Positions 1-17,186 are shown, numbered from the stretch's first letter. The stretch: 64,000 nt of DNA from Ficedula albicollis (GCF_000247815.1 NC_021675.1:67165040-67229039), one strand, 5' to 3'. Notes: generated from the letters alone by a model not told the origin. Made by a program: numbers and translations.

Positions 1-1006
1 GAAGTATCATTAAACATTGAGATGAAGTTGGCTTGTCGAGTTTAACTTTGTTTCTTGTGTACCCTGCTGAGTTTTTAGATGCATTCAATGTCTTAAGGAT
101 GGGAGGCAGAGGGGATGAATCAAAGTGAGTCACATCTTATGGTTCTTTTTGTGTTTGGACACTGTCTGTTGCATATCAAATGAAGAGCAAGGCCCGGACA
201 CATCAATTACAGTGGGAAGCATCCTGAAGGATATAAAAAGTTAGTGGAGTCAAGCTGTATAGTTGAAGAAATCTAAGAAGGTGTTGAGAACTCTCTAGTA
301 ACTCCAACAAAGTCATGTACTGAATAAAGATGTGGCTGCTTCTCTTTGGTAATTACCATCTACAGATCCAGCTTTTCAACATGGATTTAACCTCTCTCAT
401 ATTTTAGAAGTCAGTGTAAGAGACACAACAAAAGTAACAACAAAACTCCAGCCTGGTCTGTAAGAATCAAAAACTCAACAGAAAGAAAGTGTTAAATGCT
501 CCAAAGCATATATGAATTTACCAGGGTATTCCACATTCCTGTGGAAAAATTTGTTCAGTTTTCAAAAGAAAGAAAAGTATAAGAAGAAGCTGGGATATTT
601 TACATACTGGATTATAAAACAACCAGAATTGACATTGTTCCATTATATAACCAGAATTACACTATAATTAACATTGATTATCATTTAAAAATATATTAGA
701 CCTGCTCATTCTTATGTCACCTTTCCATGCCTCCTTCTGGAATTGCTGCCAAACTGCGGGCTTGGAAAACATTGGAAATGGGGTCACTTTATAAAACCTG
801 AGGCACAAACCACATCGTGGTTGTAATCCACACTTCTGCTGTGTCTTGGCATTTTATGAGCTACAAAATCATAGACCAAACATAGACCAAACCAACAACA
901 GCCTCCCTCTTCTGTGGAGTTCTGCAGCTTAACTTTGTATAACATATTCTGGGTTTTTTGACCCAGGAATCTTTCCTTGCTTCTGCCTTTGGTAACTTTG
1001 GCTTGA
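1..1006. other. Unique AT-rich noncoding sequence
   Basis: I see no gene, RNA or recognisable mobile element here. Open frames are short, lack family resemblance and have lengths expected by chance. Confidence 0.6.
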
Positions 1007-1054
1007 CACACGTGGTTTTATACACACATGGTTCTATACACAGGTGGTTTTATA
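1007..1054. repeat. 16-bp tandem repeat, 3 copies
   Basis: Three adjacent 16-mers of the form cacaNNtggttNtata start at 1007, 1023 and 1039 and differ at a few positions. The first contains a CACGTG E-box/G-box (1009-1014), which the other copies have lost. This is a small local tandem duplication. No function can be inferred from the motif alone. Confidence 0.85.
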
Positions 1055-2690
<1,636 letters not shown>

Positions 2691-3012
2691 TCTATATCTG
2701 TATTTATATTATTTATATTAGTGCATTACATAGAAATTTATATTTTCTGTGGTTGAGAGCTTTTTGCAGTGTCTCTTAGAGGCCTTCTGTTGAATATTCC
2801 CTTAGTCACTAACTATAGAAGCAGAGCTGTCCTGAGTTATTTGTGCATGCTGCAATTAATTTCTGACACTAATGAGAAAGAGCAATGCACACCAGATTAG
2901 CTTTCCTGCTATGTTCCTTTTGGTGTTGACTTGCAGATGATGGTAGCACAAACTTGGTAAAGAATGCTTTCAAACTAATGTGAACCTCACACAATTCATT
3001 ATAATATTTCAG
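2691..3012. other. Noncoding spacer
   Basis: Unique AT-rich DNA between two simple-repeat blocks, with no gene or mobile element visible. Confidence 0.55.
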
Positions 3013-4320
<1,308 letters not shown>

Positions 4321-6936
4321 ATCTGTCATATTAGGTCAGCACAGCACAGAACCAATACAACTGTTACATAAAACAAGGGTTTCATTTCCATGCTGCTGGT
4401 AGTCAGACTTTGTTCTTCATCTGGCAGAAACAAAGTGGAACTGGCCATTTCAAAGATTTGAAATTAAAACACAGATTGATGCGGGTTAGAAATCTATGCA
4501 GAAATCCTAGTTTTAATGAGGGTTCTAATTTTCTTATCTCGGAATCAAAAGAATTTTTGATATTTTAATATTGGAAACACTCATCTTGACTGCACAGATA
4601 GACCCTTCTTTCAAGGCAAGAACCTAAACAGGGTGGAGAATGTGATTGTGAGTGAAGAAGTGATGGGTGAAGGGTGATACATGTGCAGGGAAACAGAAAC
4701 TTATCCAGCTGTACTGATAAAAAAAATACCCCAAAACATTGCTCTGCACATAGGATGAAAGGGTTACACTTATTTCACTATTTGACATTGCTCTGAAGAC
4801 AATTTTGTAAGACTGAGGATCAGCAAGGAAGATAATTATAGAAGTAGTCATCCTTTCCAGAGAACAGGAATCTCCAAAATTTAGAGTTTTCTCTTACATG
4901 ACATTTTAATTTCTGGAAGTTTTAGAAACCTTTCAAAAAAATATATATCTTGGCCTAAATATTGTTTATCTGATATTGTTCTAGAAGAAAAGTTTGCCAA
5001 AGATCCATAGATGTTGGTTATTATCCCTTTGCCTGGAGTGGGATAAAATAAACACTAGTACTAAGCATTTTGTCAAGAGGTAATGAAAAATCTATGTGTT
5101 ATCACAGAATGGGACTTCAGAGGCCATGTAGGGGTGGAATAAATTCCACTTCAAGCACTAAGGACAGCCTGGTGAGACAGCAGTGTTTTCATCCTGGTTG
5201 GAGAAAAAAGCAAGTGCTAAATCTCCAGGGTTTGTCTGTAGCTGTACTTACTGACTCTTCTTGGACAAATCACTTAAAGACCTTTTGTTGGCTTTACCAA
5301 CTCCAAAATTGTTGTGGGTGATTTCAGGGACTTGTAAAACACTTCCTGTTTTCTGAAGGAAAACATTAAAAAAGTCTCGACACACAAAATAAATATAAGC
5401 AAATTGAAATGCTAAAATGACACAATACAGAGAGGCACAAAAGCTGTGCTGGAGCAATTAACAGCATTTTTATTGACATTGGAGTAGTCGATAGCTCTGA
5501 TAAGAAAATGAGCTGGTTCAAAGGATAGAGCATTTGTTGAGACAGGACCAAGAAAGTCATGAGCTCTGAAAATGCAAAATTTGGTGAGAAAACTATGGAT
5601 TTAGCAAACAAGTTTGATCTGTGGGGGAAAGAATGCAGCCATATTATTGCATTTGGGGCATAAATAGCTCTTGCTTCACTCTTTATAGGGCAATATCACC
5701 ACTATGTTATTTCCATACCTGGGACAGCCTTTCCAAACTGATGTGCTGTCCTGAGACAGTGAAATGCAGGTTAATGTCAACATTCCATTGAAAAGGTTCC
5801 ACAAAACTACCAAGTTGCTTCAAAAATATCTTTCAGGAAAGCTTATCTGCAGTTTTTCTAAGTCATGTGTTGAGAAAAGGAGTTGATGGCCATTAGAATG
5901 TTGGCAGCATGTGAAAAAGAAGGATGATAATGTTCCTCAGGAAGGAAATTGGGTAATAATTGCTAGAATCAGAATCAATCTGTGTAAGAACTCAAGAGTG
6001 AAAGAATCACCTTCAGTGAGACAACTGCCTTCACTGAGTGCAGGGGGAAAGGTGCAGCCAGGTTTTCCAAAGATCCTTCAAAACTCCAAAAATAACCCAG
6101 GTTCTCTCAGGCTTTTCCCCCCTTTTAGTCCAAGTTTACACAGTCCAAGTTTTGAGTCTCCACCTCCACACAAACAGACATTAGAAAATCCTGCTGAGAA
6201 CCTCAGAACTAAGACTTGGGGCACCAACTTCGTGGTGCTAGGGGGAATTACATTTTAAGAGGTGGAATAAAGACTTCACATTGGAGAATTTGCAGAGCGT
6301 TTGGAGAGGTTTAGCTCTCCCCTGCCTCCAGGTGTGTTTGCTTTTCTGTTGCACAAACCTCCAGCAGAAGCAGATGTCTGTATGCAGGGCTGTATTGCTG
6401 TGTTGGCAGGAGCCAGAGATGTTCAAACAGCTCCCTCACATCCTTGGTGCTGTAGGGAGCATGTGAACAAGTTAATTCTCATCTAAGCACACCGAGTCAA
6501 GTTCATTCTCTGACTGAGTGAAGTGTTAGAATAATAATACAAAAAACCCCAAACAAACTGCTCAAAAATTGAATGCATCTGATTCACTGACAGAGCAATG
6601 TAAAGAGCTTCAACAGTGAGATCTGACCTACAGTAATCAGTTTTTACATAAAGAAGTTAACCACTTAGCTCATGGATCTAAAATACAGCAAGGACAAATC
6701 ATAGATTATAAAAAACAAGAATATTTTTGTTCTATTAATTTTTTGTTTTTTGTTATAGCTCTTGAAATCACTGTAACTTACTGCCAGTCACTCTCAAAGG
6801 CCAAAGACTGAAGGTCTATGAACCCCATTATTTCTGAGTTTCACTCAAAGCCTTAATGAAAAGGTGCCTCAAACATTCACCTGAGCCGAATTTTTCTCTC
6901 CAGGCTGTTGCTGCCCCAGTATCCTGGTTTAGACCT
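4321..6936. other. Unique noncoding sequence
   Basis: About 2.6 kb with no supported gene. The longest frames here (for example a 115-codon one at 5911-6258) have no recognisable domain and no codon or splice-site support that I can see. A short 'atcacagaatggga' at about 5101 is reminiscent of a CR1 tail, but it is too short and too diverged to annotate. Confidence 0.5.
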
Positions 6937-7110
6937 CACAGAATCACAGCATCACTAAAGTTAGAGACCACCAAGATCATTAACTTTAAACAACTCCATG
7001 TTCACCTCTAAACCTGGGAGAAGGTGCTCAAATTTTCCTTTGCATCTACACATATTTGAGTGGAATATGCCTGGGTGGGATTTGTAATTAACCAAGCTGG
7101 ACATTAACAC
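6937..7110 (-). mobile_element. CR1 LINE fragment (3' end), antisense
   Basis: The sequence begins with 'cagaatcacagcatcact' and continues with 'gaccaccaagatcatta' and 'ccatgttcacctctaaac'. In order, these match the reverse complement of the 3' terminal part of avian CR1 elements as I know it. CR1 is a non-LTR retrotransposon, and most genomic copies are 5'-truncated like this one. Divergence is high, indicating an old copy. The 5' (right-hand) limit is approximate. Confidence 0.75.
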
Positions 7111-7326
7111 AAAATGCAAGTTTTTGAATAGGATTAGCCCCAGGAAAAGGGAACCCAACAATTGACTAGTTAACATTTTGCACTGTTTTTCAGCATGGCT
7201 CTGTGTTGTGGTTCAATCCCACCCAGAAACTCAACCCCACACAGCTGCTCATCTACTCCAATGGGGTGAGGGTAAAAGTGAGAAAAACTCATAAGTTGAG
7301 ATAAAAATAGTTTAACAATAATAAAG

Positions 7327-7591
<265 letters not shown>

Positions 7592-7599
7592 AAAAAGGC

Positions 7600-7600
<1 letters not shown>

Positions 7601-7645
<45 letters not shown>
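7601..7645. repeat. Poly-A followed by (GA)n
   Basis: Thirty-five A (7601-7635) followed by a short GA run to about 7645. It is the right flank of poly-C tract 2, still inside the LTR. Confidence 0.9.
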
Positions 7646-7646
<1 letters not shown>

Positions 7647-7865
7647 ATAAAACCCATGAAAGACAAGTGCAGCAAATAAAACCAAATGTTCATCACCAGC
7701 TGAGAGATGATCAAAGTCCTTGGCCAGCACCCACTCCCAGGAGCTTCTCCACTTGTTTCTGTGCTGAGGATGCCACGTTGTTTGGAATATCCCATTGTCC
7801 AGCTGGGATCACCAGTCCCAGCTGTGTCCCCTCCCAACTCTTTGTGCACCCCCAGCCCAACCAGT

Positions 7866-9794
7866 TAATGCTTATTAATTTTTTTTTTTTTGTTTTCTGA
7901 GCTCTTCATTATCCCTCCACTGGTAATAATCCCTCTAAAGCTCTCCATCCCTTTTTCCCTGGAGTGTCATGTTGAGATTGATGGAGAACAGCAGGTAGGA
8001 ATCAGAGTTGTCACTTGAGTTTTGGAGAGCAGAAACTCCACCCCAGGCTGTTGAGTCAGTTTGTTTTCTTCTGTGGTGAAATTTTATTATCTGCCAGAAA
8101 ACTGGGAGCTTTTCCTGATTAGAATTGGCCCAAAATTGGAAAGAAATGATCTCTTGCTTAGGTAGTGGAATTACCATCTAATTTTTTTTTGTTTGATTGG
8201 GGTTTTGGGTATCTTTTGTTGATTATTTTGAGATTTTTTTATAAATTTTATTTCTTTATTTTTTGATTTAATAACTGAAGAAAGTATAGTTAGCTTGCAA
8301 TTAACATGATAGAGATGGGAGCTTAATTTCTGGAGCTGCCTCCTTGCTCTTTTCAAAGAACATTCTATAAAGAATGGCTGTTTGCAAAATAAAACTTTTC
8401 TAACAAAACCAGGGAACTTTTTACCTCTGTAAAATAATCAGGAAATCTGGAGCATTATTGATTTCACTTGTGATGCTGGAGGAAGAAAAGACATAAGGCA
8501 AATGGTATTTGAAGTGAGTGAATCAGATCAATTGTTTTCATTTTGCAGAGGCTGGTATAGGGAGTTTTTCTCCAATCTGCTCTTGCTGACTTGGGAATTT
8601 TGTGTCAGCAACACCTTTTAATTAGGTTCTAAAATGATACAGAAGTACTGGAAGTGAAGGAGAGTTTTCAGTCTATGCAACTGGGAATGACTGCTCCTGG
8701 TGCAGGGGAAAATCCTCTCAAAGTCAGTTAGTCAGGTACTTAACAAGCCCAAAAGCAATCCATAGAAAAATTAATAAATAAGGGTAAAAAAAGGGGATTT
8801 GGCTGTAATGATGTTGTGCTTGTGTGTCATATTTTATATATATATTGTATATGTAAGCAGATTTTCTGAAGTGTGTTTGACCAGATAAGTTTTATCCTGT
8901 GGACATTAATCAAAATAGGAATAAAATGTCCTGAAAATCTAACACATAATGCATTTCCCTCCTTTGGAAATCAAGACAATTAAATTATTTTAAATCATAG
9001 TCTCATTAATAGAGAAAATAATGTATAGGAATTAAAAATCATTGACTTTTAGGTTTTGCTTCCAATTCTGATTACAGGACTTTATTCAAATACCTACTGA
9101 TGTGTATTGGTGTTTCTCACATGTAAGTGTTTTGTAACACTTCTCTGCTGTGGATTTTGATGTTTGTATTTCTTAGATCCATGTTTGAAAAGTGCAAAGA
9201 AATCTTTCATTTGGGGAAGGTTGTGTTGACCCAAGGGCAGATGACTTTGCTCATTGTTTCTTGGTATTTTTGGGGCCTCATTAGTGACTCAGGCTTTCAT
9301 TAAAACTGCCTGCACTGTTTTGCTGATTGTGTTCTCTTTGAGGCCAAACTTTTTTTCCCCCTGATTAGCTCTGACTGCACAGGGAAATCTTTGGGGCTGA
9401 TTTTAATGAAATAGGTTTGGCTGATCTTAAATTTTCACTGAGCAAACACTTTGCAACAAAATCTTCTTGGTTGCCAATATCTGACACTGAACCCCAAAGA
9501 AAGTATCAGGTCCAAAGAACACAGCTCTTTTAGACATCTGTAGAGATCTTCAGATCTCATGATTCATTTAGACCTCAATAGAGAGTGGCCTCACTGATAA
9601 CTTTTTGCAGTAGAAATTGAACCTGTTACATAAATAAAAAACTTTTATTAGAAGAGAAGGCAGTTGTAAGGATGCTTTGATTGTGTGTCCAAAATACAAC
9701 TGTTACCTTAATTTACCCAGGTGGGCATCTATGACATGTGAATTATCATGCCATGGAAAGGGATCAGTAGAAGCAAATTTGCCATGAGCTGCGT
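7866..9794. other. Unique noncoding sequence
   Basis: AT-rich DNA with short T runs. No gene or recognisable transposon is seen. Confidence 0.5.
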
Positions 9795-9985
9795 TTATAT
9801 TTTTGTTTATTTGTTTTTTGTTTTGTTTTGGGGGGTTTTATTTGTTTGGGGATTTTTTTGTGAGTGTGTTTTGTTTTGTTTCTTTTTTTTTTTTTTTTTT
9901 TTTTTTTCCCCCTTTTTTTTTTTTTTTTTTTTGTTGTGTTGTTTTGGTTTGGGTTGGGTTGGGTTTTTTTTTTTTGTGTGTTTTA
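9795..9985. repeat. T/G-rich low-complexity tract
   Basis: (TTTTG)-like repeats lead into T25 (9883-9907), a C5 island (9908-9912), T20 (9913-9932), and then GGTTTGGGTTGGGTT-type sequence. Phe-rich and Lys-rich open frames on the two strands are low-complexity artefacts. The C5 island inside poly-T resembles in miniature the C runs embedded in A/T repeats elsewhere in the window. Confidence 0.92.
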
Positions 9986-12579
9986 AACTGAGAATCAAGG
10001 CAGGATTCAGTTTGGAGATAAGCTGTGCATGCAGAGATGTAGTACAATGTGTTTGTCTGAAGTTTGAAGCCTGTGAACATCTGTACATGCTCTTATACCA
10101 TGCTGTTAATGCCACAGAGCATCCTTTGCAGCTGGAATGGATGAAATTGGCCATTATTTGATTTTGTACCTTTCCAGTGTTGCAGCACTGGTGTGTGGAT
10201 GCTCTTCAGTCATGGTTGCAGCCAGGTTTAATTATTATGGGGAGAATTCTGTGCCTGCAGAATAAGAACCTGTAAGTTTCCATTTTTCCAGCCAGTTACA
10301 GTAATACCAGGGATTGATGTTTCTTTTTGCACAAAGGTCTTCAGTGTTCTCAATCTGTTTTGGGGAATTACATCTGAATTTCTATGATAAAAACTTTCAA
10401 TGATAAAAGTATAGGTGACCATGATTTAAGCCAAATCAGGCAGAGAGGAGCCCTGCTCTTCCAGCTTGGCCAAATCCATGTTTCTAGGACCCAGCCATGA
10501 CTGCCAGCAGGGTGGATGCTGCCAACTTTACTCTCCTATCATTGGCAATGTTAAAGAAAAATAGGCAAAAAGAGAAATGGATAATAAAATTCCAACAAAG
10601 AGCACATTGGCTTTTAATGGCTCACCTGAATAATTATACTGCAAATAATATACATTACACATGCAACACTAATATTCACCAAAGATAAAGGTTCTGAGGT
10701 ACATTGAGAACTGCCCAGCTAGGTTTAATATAATTACAAGATGAAATAAATGGTATTCATAAGAGGCCAGAACACCACCACAGAGCCTAATGAATTATTG
10801 ATGATAACCTCCAAGATGACCCATTGCCTTTGATTTTTCTCTCATTCTTTCCCATTTCAGTGATGAAGCTTCTAGGGAGAAAGCCATCATTTAAATTATT
10901 AAGGAAGAAAAAATATAAATCCTAGTCTTTATTTTTGAAAAACTGCTGTGTTTGGGAAACAAGCAACTAAAGTCAATTTTGCCAGTCCAAATTTCTCCTG
11001 TAGGTCATATAGAATGATGGTGTTTTGTCAAGTTTATTTCTCCAGAAACAAAATCTATTTCCATGTCATTACTTCCCGATTTTGTATGATGCTTTGAGGT
11101 GGTAATTTTTCAATGGTTGGTTCCTCACCTAATTTAGTCCAGTGACTCAAGTCTGATGCAAATATGGGCTGTAGAGTTAATACAAGGAAGTAATAAAAGA
11201 TTGGGATCTCTGTTACTCCTTAACCTTCCCTAGAAGTGTCTGGGACTGCCTGGTGGTGCCAGAGACTGAAAACAGCTGATTCCTAAAAAGAAATCAAACA
11301 AACAAGCTAAAAGATTAAGGCAAAAAACCCAGTTGGGCTCTTCAGAGTCTCACAAACAACTACTGTAAATTACTGTAAATGATTGATTAGCTTGAAATAT
11401 AAGCATGATTACCATCTTAAAAGGAAAATGATACTAAATATCTGGAACTCCACCCAAGTAGAAAAGGACAATAGAACCAGTTATTAAGTTAGAAATGTTG
11501 AAATAGCATATTTGAATGGAAGACCCGATGATTTTGTGTTCATCAATAAACACAAACATAAATGCTGAAGGATAATGTCTCCTGGTCAGAGCTCCTCACT
11601 GTTTTCATTCCAATCACAAAGCAGATCTGAGCTGGAGTAAAACTATAGCAATGAATATCAACCAGATGTAAAATGTTATTTTTAATGTTTTTTACTTCTC
11701 CTAAGCCATTAACTGATCCTTAAAAGCAGAAGGGCAAAGCTTTAGCAATACTAATAGGAACTGTATTAGTTCCTATTTTTGACAGGGAGAAACTGAAGGA
11801 TAAATCCTATATTTGAGATAAACTAAGAATAAGATTTCATCTATTTTCCATACTGATTTCAATGACTTCTACGACAGGCATATTAAGCCATTTGTAAGAG
11901 CTTTTATACTTCCCACTCCAGGTGTGTATTATTTACAGCTGTAGCTGAAGAATGTCATGGGCAAATTTAGAATTTCCTAAGTAACTTTCTTCTTTTCCTG
12001 TTTTTTTTCTTTGTCTAAAAGTCTTTTCAGGCTCATTCACTGTGTAACTTCCATACTAAAGCAATGCCTTCATCTCTTGGTGTTTTGGAGACATCTCTGT
12101 TCCTGAGCCAAACAGGATGTATTACTTGGAGGAATTTTTTTTTTTAACATTTCCTTCTTTTGATCAGAAAGTGGAAGTAGTGATTTGTTTATGCAAACAC
12201 AAAATAAATGCTGTTAATTAATACCTGAAACTCTTAAAACAGTGTTTCTGTGTGTCCATTAGTGTGGTAGCAGGGATGAAGCCTTTAGGAGGAGCAGGGT
12301 TTCCACAGTAGAACTTTCAGCAGCCCCAGTCCCAGAAATGGGTTTTGTGAATTTCAGGTTGGTTTGTTTTTGTTTTTTTTATTTTGTTGTTCTCCCTGAT
12401 ATTAACTTTTCATTGATGTTTGAGTAAAGGACCCATGTTTAAATCCCAGGAAACCTTTGTGGTTTCTGAAAGTGCTACACTGAGGCAATGTCAGCTTCTT
12501 TAGAAGGCTGGAGTCCTGGGAAACTCCATACCCCTTGATTTTATGTGTCTCTTCCCAAGGCAGTAAAGAAGCTGTTAGC
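9986..12579. other. Unique noncoding sequence
   Basis: About 2.6 kb, AT-rich, with no supported gene or transposable element. Short T runs occur near 12001 and 12136. Confidence 0.5.
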
Positions 12580-12797
12580 ACCATTTCTTTGTGGTGCTGG
12601 GGCACTGGAAGAGATTACCCAGAGCAGCTGTGGCTGCCCCATCCCTGCAGGTGTCCAAGGCCAGGTTGGATGGGGCTTGGAGCACGCTGGTCTGGAGGAA
12701 AGCGTCCCTCCAGTGGAATGAGATGATCAATAAAGCCTCTTCCAACACAGATCATTCTATGATTCTGGTTTCTTTCATGATTATTAAAGCCTGTCTA
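12580..12797 (+). mobile_element. CR1 LINE 3' fragment
   Basis: Contains 'ggctgccccatccctgca', 'ccaaggccaggttggatg' and 'gggcttggagcacgctgg', and then the tail 'attctatgattctgg'. This is the standard order at the 3' end of avian CR1 elements (end of ORF2 and 3' UTR). The copy is 5'-truncated, as usual for CR1. Its last 79 bp have been duplicated in tandem downstream. Confidence 0.92.
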
Positions 12798-12875
12798 TGA
12801 GATGATCAATAAAGCCTCTTCCAACACAAATCATTCTATGATTCTGGTTTCTTTCATGGATATTAAAGCCTGTCT
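12718..12875. repeat. 79-bp tandem duplication of the CR1 tail
   Basis: Copy 1 (12718-12796) and copy 2 (12797-about 12875) share the run from 'atgagatgatcaataaag' to 'attaaagcctgtct' with very few mismatches. The unit includes the CR1 3' end plus about 30 bp of flanking DNA. The duplication therefore arose after the CR1 insertion and is not a second CR1 insertion. Confidence 0.95.
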
Positions 12876-13826
12876 TCCCTGCTCCATCCAAAGTCTGGGC
12901 AGCAGCACTGTGAGGATTTAGACATGGTGACCTCTCCTCATTTGAAGCATTTTCATCCAGCCAGCCCACCTGTGGCTCTGCTGTTTCTCATTATTCATGG
13001 ACCAGGACACGAAGATGCTCACAGAAGAACCTCAGCAGAATGATTTGTGACCCCTTTCTTCCATGAGTTGTTCACAAGATGATTTACAGAGTTGGATTCA
13101 GCCTGGCTAAAGGTGAGGAGATGGAGGCTTACTTATCCTAGGCAGCACTAAATAAAGGCTGCCAAGGAGTGTGTGAGACAGGCTATTAGTGCCTAGTCAC
13201 GGAAGGGATAGAATTGAAATTAATTCCTTGTGACCTGTCTGCTGCCAGGGAATAGTTATTCATTATCTGATGTGTCTGTACATTTTTTCCCCCAGGATCT
13301 CTCGAGCTATCTTGAGCTGAACCCAGATCATGCAGAGGGCTGTGCCTTGTTCTTGCAGATGCACACCTGGCTAAGGAAGGAACTCTTAAAAAATTTCCTT
13401 CCTTCCTTCACCAGTATGCACAATTTGCTCAGGTGACAGTCTAGTTGGTATAGTTTGTTTTTTCTTAGGCACTGAAGGACTTCTGAAAGCATTTTGAAGA
13501 TCTGTATTTGCCACTGTGTGTGTGATGTTCACCTTGAAGAACAATCTGTTCTGCATGCCTGGGGTTTATTCTGTGAAAGAGTCTCCTTGTAATGGGTCAG
13601 GCTGACTTTGTTGATTTGACTGCAGCTTCCTCTAGCTGTGTTCTTTCCACTCACTGGACAGCACTTTTATGACTAGTCATTAATGGGACCTCAGTACAGC
13701 CAGCTCTCTGATGTATTGATAAAAACAGCAGTGTCATCAGCAAAGAATGTTTTAAGGGTAAATGGGTTTTGTAACTTGTGCAAAGGCTCCCTGGTACTGT
13801 TCTGCTTTGCTAACACTAAGGAGACG
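12876..13826. other. Unique noncoding sequence
   Basis: No supported gene. The 68-codon frame at 13230-13436 has no recognisable domain. Confidence 0.5.
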
Positions 13827-13861
13827 TTTTAAAGCCCTCCATACACTGGAGGGCTTTAAAA
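13827..13861. repeat. Perfect 15-bp inverted repeat (hairpin)
   Basis: Left arm 13827-13841 (ttttaaagccctcca) and right arm 13847-13861 (tggagggctttaaaa) are exact reverse complements around a 5-nt loop. As RNA or extruded single strand this would form a tight stem-loop. It is shorter than a typical pre-microRNA (about 60-80 nt). It could be the end of a palindromic mobile element or a chance structure. Confidence 0.9.
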
Positions 13862-14684
<823 letters not shown>

Positions 14685-14828
14685 GCTACAAGCTGCTGCT
14701 CTTGTAGAAAGAACATTTTTTTTTTTTTCTTTACTCATTTTTTATTTTGGCAGTGTGGCTACAAGCTGCTGCTCTTGTAGAAAGAACATTTTTTTTTTTC
14801 TTAACTCATTTTTTATTTTGGCAGTGTT
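14685..14828. repeat. 73-bp tandem duplication
   Basis: Copy 1 (14685-14757) and copy 2 (14758-about 14828) both run from 'gctacaagctgctgctct' through a T run to 'tattttggcagtgt'. They differ in T-run length and one or two bases. Near identity implies a recent event. Confidence 0.95.
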
Positions 14829-15149
14829 TGTTCCAGCACCTTAGGCAGGCCTTACAAAGCAGTTGTAAAGGCTGGCTGAGGGCTAGCAAATACAAATCTT
14901 GTTACTACCCCAGCAGCTCTGCTCTGACAGTGCCCTGCTTGCAGCTGAGCCTGCAAATGCTGCTGCCTGCTAACTGTGCTCACAACAGCAGCACATATTG
15001 CATGGGTTGCTCTTTCTTTTTAACCTGCAATATCCTTTCCAACAATCTGATCTCGATCTTTTTATTGTTTTAGTAGCAAATATAAACCATGGGGTGCTGG
15101 TAATCTGCTGTGGCTGGTGGCAATGTGAAGTAGTGGGTTTAACTGGGGA
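14829..15149. other. Unique noncoding sequence
   Basis: No gene or clear transposon. The frame at 14747-15073 has no recognisable domain. Confidence 0.45.
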
Positions 15150-16509
15150 GTTGGTGCATTATGTAAGAAGAACTGTAGAGGTCAGACAGAAGGCTCATCT
15201 AGTCCAGCAGCCCTGGCAGTCAGTGGTCCTTGGGGATGGTATGGAAAGGCAAGATGAGAAGTCAGATAATTCTGCCAAACTTGAATATTTTTGTTTTATT
15301 TTTCACTTAATTTTTGTGTCACAGAGGGGTCCTGGCTTATTCTTTTCAAATGTTAATTCCTTAGCTGAAAACCACTTCAGGCCTGTGATCATACTTCTTT
15401 TCTGAGCCAGTTCAGTTCTGTTATATTCTTCCCAAGCTGACAGAACTGGAGCAGTATAATGTTTCCAGACTGTCCATGAAACAGACTCTGACTTTCCCCT
15501 CAAGTCCCACTCCTTCATTAAACTCAATTTCTTAAATCCTGCTAAGCACTCAGATGATGCTTGCAAGGAAATCTTGTTATTTTTGGAAAGCCAAGTCTGG
15601 TTTTCCTCCATGAGCATCACTTCAATTTTATCTGAATTGGGTTTCACCTGCCATTCTATTATTGAGTTCTTTGTCTTACAAGGTTCTGGAATTCTGTCAC
15701 TGTCCCCATCCTTGCTATTTTAAATGACACTGGTTGGAAATTTCATCATGTCACCACTTCCTCCTTCTCTGTTCTTTAGGAATAAGCTAAATAACACAAG
15801 TTTAAACTTGTCCTTGCAGAACTCCACTCGAGACCTCCACTTACATCTGTCTACTATGTTTTTATTTATAATTTAACCTTTTCTCTCAGTTCTGGTTGCT
15901 GCTTCATTAGAGGCATTTGATGAGTGACTTTCTCAAAGGGCTTTTCAAAATCCAAAAATACCTTTTGTTATGCACAAATTTGTTGATCCCATTTCAGAAA
16001 CTCCTAAATGTTTGTAGGGCAGAACTTCAATTTGCAAATGCCACAGTGACTGTTTCAAAGTGTATCACATTTAAACAAAGGTCCACTTGACCTATTCATT
16101 CCTACAGTTTCCAGGAATTTCACTTATTACTTAAGTGTCTCTTCAAAATTTTTTCAGATTTGTTCTATTTTGGTGCTGTTTTTTCTCTATTTTTTTCAGT
16201 CTTCTAGTAAAAAGAAACTTCACTCTGGTAATTGCAGCAAAATACCTTGTTCATCCTTGAGATTTTGAAGGGTTTCTTGGTGAATAGCTATAATTTTTTG
16301 TGCATTTCATGATGGTTGCCTCTAACAATTCTAGAGATGTGTTGCCATTCCCATTGCCAATCTATTATTACATCTTTTGAAGGCACTTCAAAAGTTTCAA
16401 AAAGTTAAGAGTGAGAACATTGAAATCTTGCACCTTGTCCTACAGTGAATACTAATAAAAATATTTTCTTTATTTTCATATCCTTTCCTGAATTTTGCAT
16501 TTTTCATCC
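15150..16509 (-). mobile_element. Old CR1/L3-like LINE remnant, antisense (RT region)
   Basis: Translating the minus strand gives broken reverse-transcriptase landmarks in the correct N-to-C order. FLDFEKPFEKVT is at 15923-15958 (compare the usual FLDF-KAFD-V block). EVSSGVLQG is at 15811-15837 (compare SGVPQGS). VKPNSDKIEVM is at about 15610-15656 (compare the 'K-N-DK-EVM' block after the FADD motif). Frames are shifted and stops are present, so it is a dead, ancient copy. The left part, with 'ggctcatctagtccagca' at about 15191, resembles the 3' region of the same superfamily. A solo LTR interrupts it at 16510. The 114-codon minus-strand frame at 15303-15647 is part of this remnant and not a gene. 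Confidence 0.68.
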
Positions 16510-16653
16510 TGTGCTGGTTTAGAACTAATTTGCTCTATCTTAGGGGCTGTGCTTTGGATTTGTGCTGAAGACACTGTTGGTAACACTGAGATGTTTTTGT
16601 TTTTTCATTTATTTTTCTCTTTTTTATTCTTTTCCTGTTAATTACCATGTAAT

Positions 16654-17022
<369 letters not shown>

Positions 17023-17069
17023 TTTATTTTATTTTATTTTATTTTATTTTATTTTATTTTATTTTATTT
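17023..17069. repeat. (TTTTA)n microsatellite
   Basis: About nine TTTTA units directly after poly-C tract 3. They belong to the LTR's internal A-rich simple repeat, seen here in reverse. Confidence 0.95.
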
Positions 17070-17186
17070 CAATTATTAAACTATATTTGCTTCAGAGTTT
17101 TCTCATTATTCCTTTCCCCCACCCTGCTGGGAGGGAGGGTGAATGAGCAGCTCTGTGGTTCTTAGTTGCCAGCTGGGGTTATACCA

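Noticed and set aside
5101..5140. Possible CR1 tail ('atcacagaatggga')
   Set aside because: The similarity is limited to about a dozen bases and the flanking CR1 order is absent.
15303..15647. 114-codon minus-strand frame
   Set aside because: It overlaps the decayed LINE reverse-transcriptase region; it is a fragment of a dead transposon, not a host gene.
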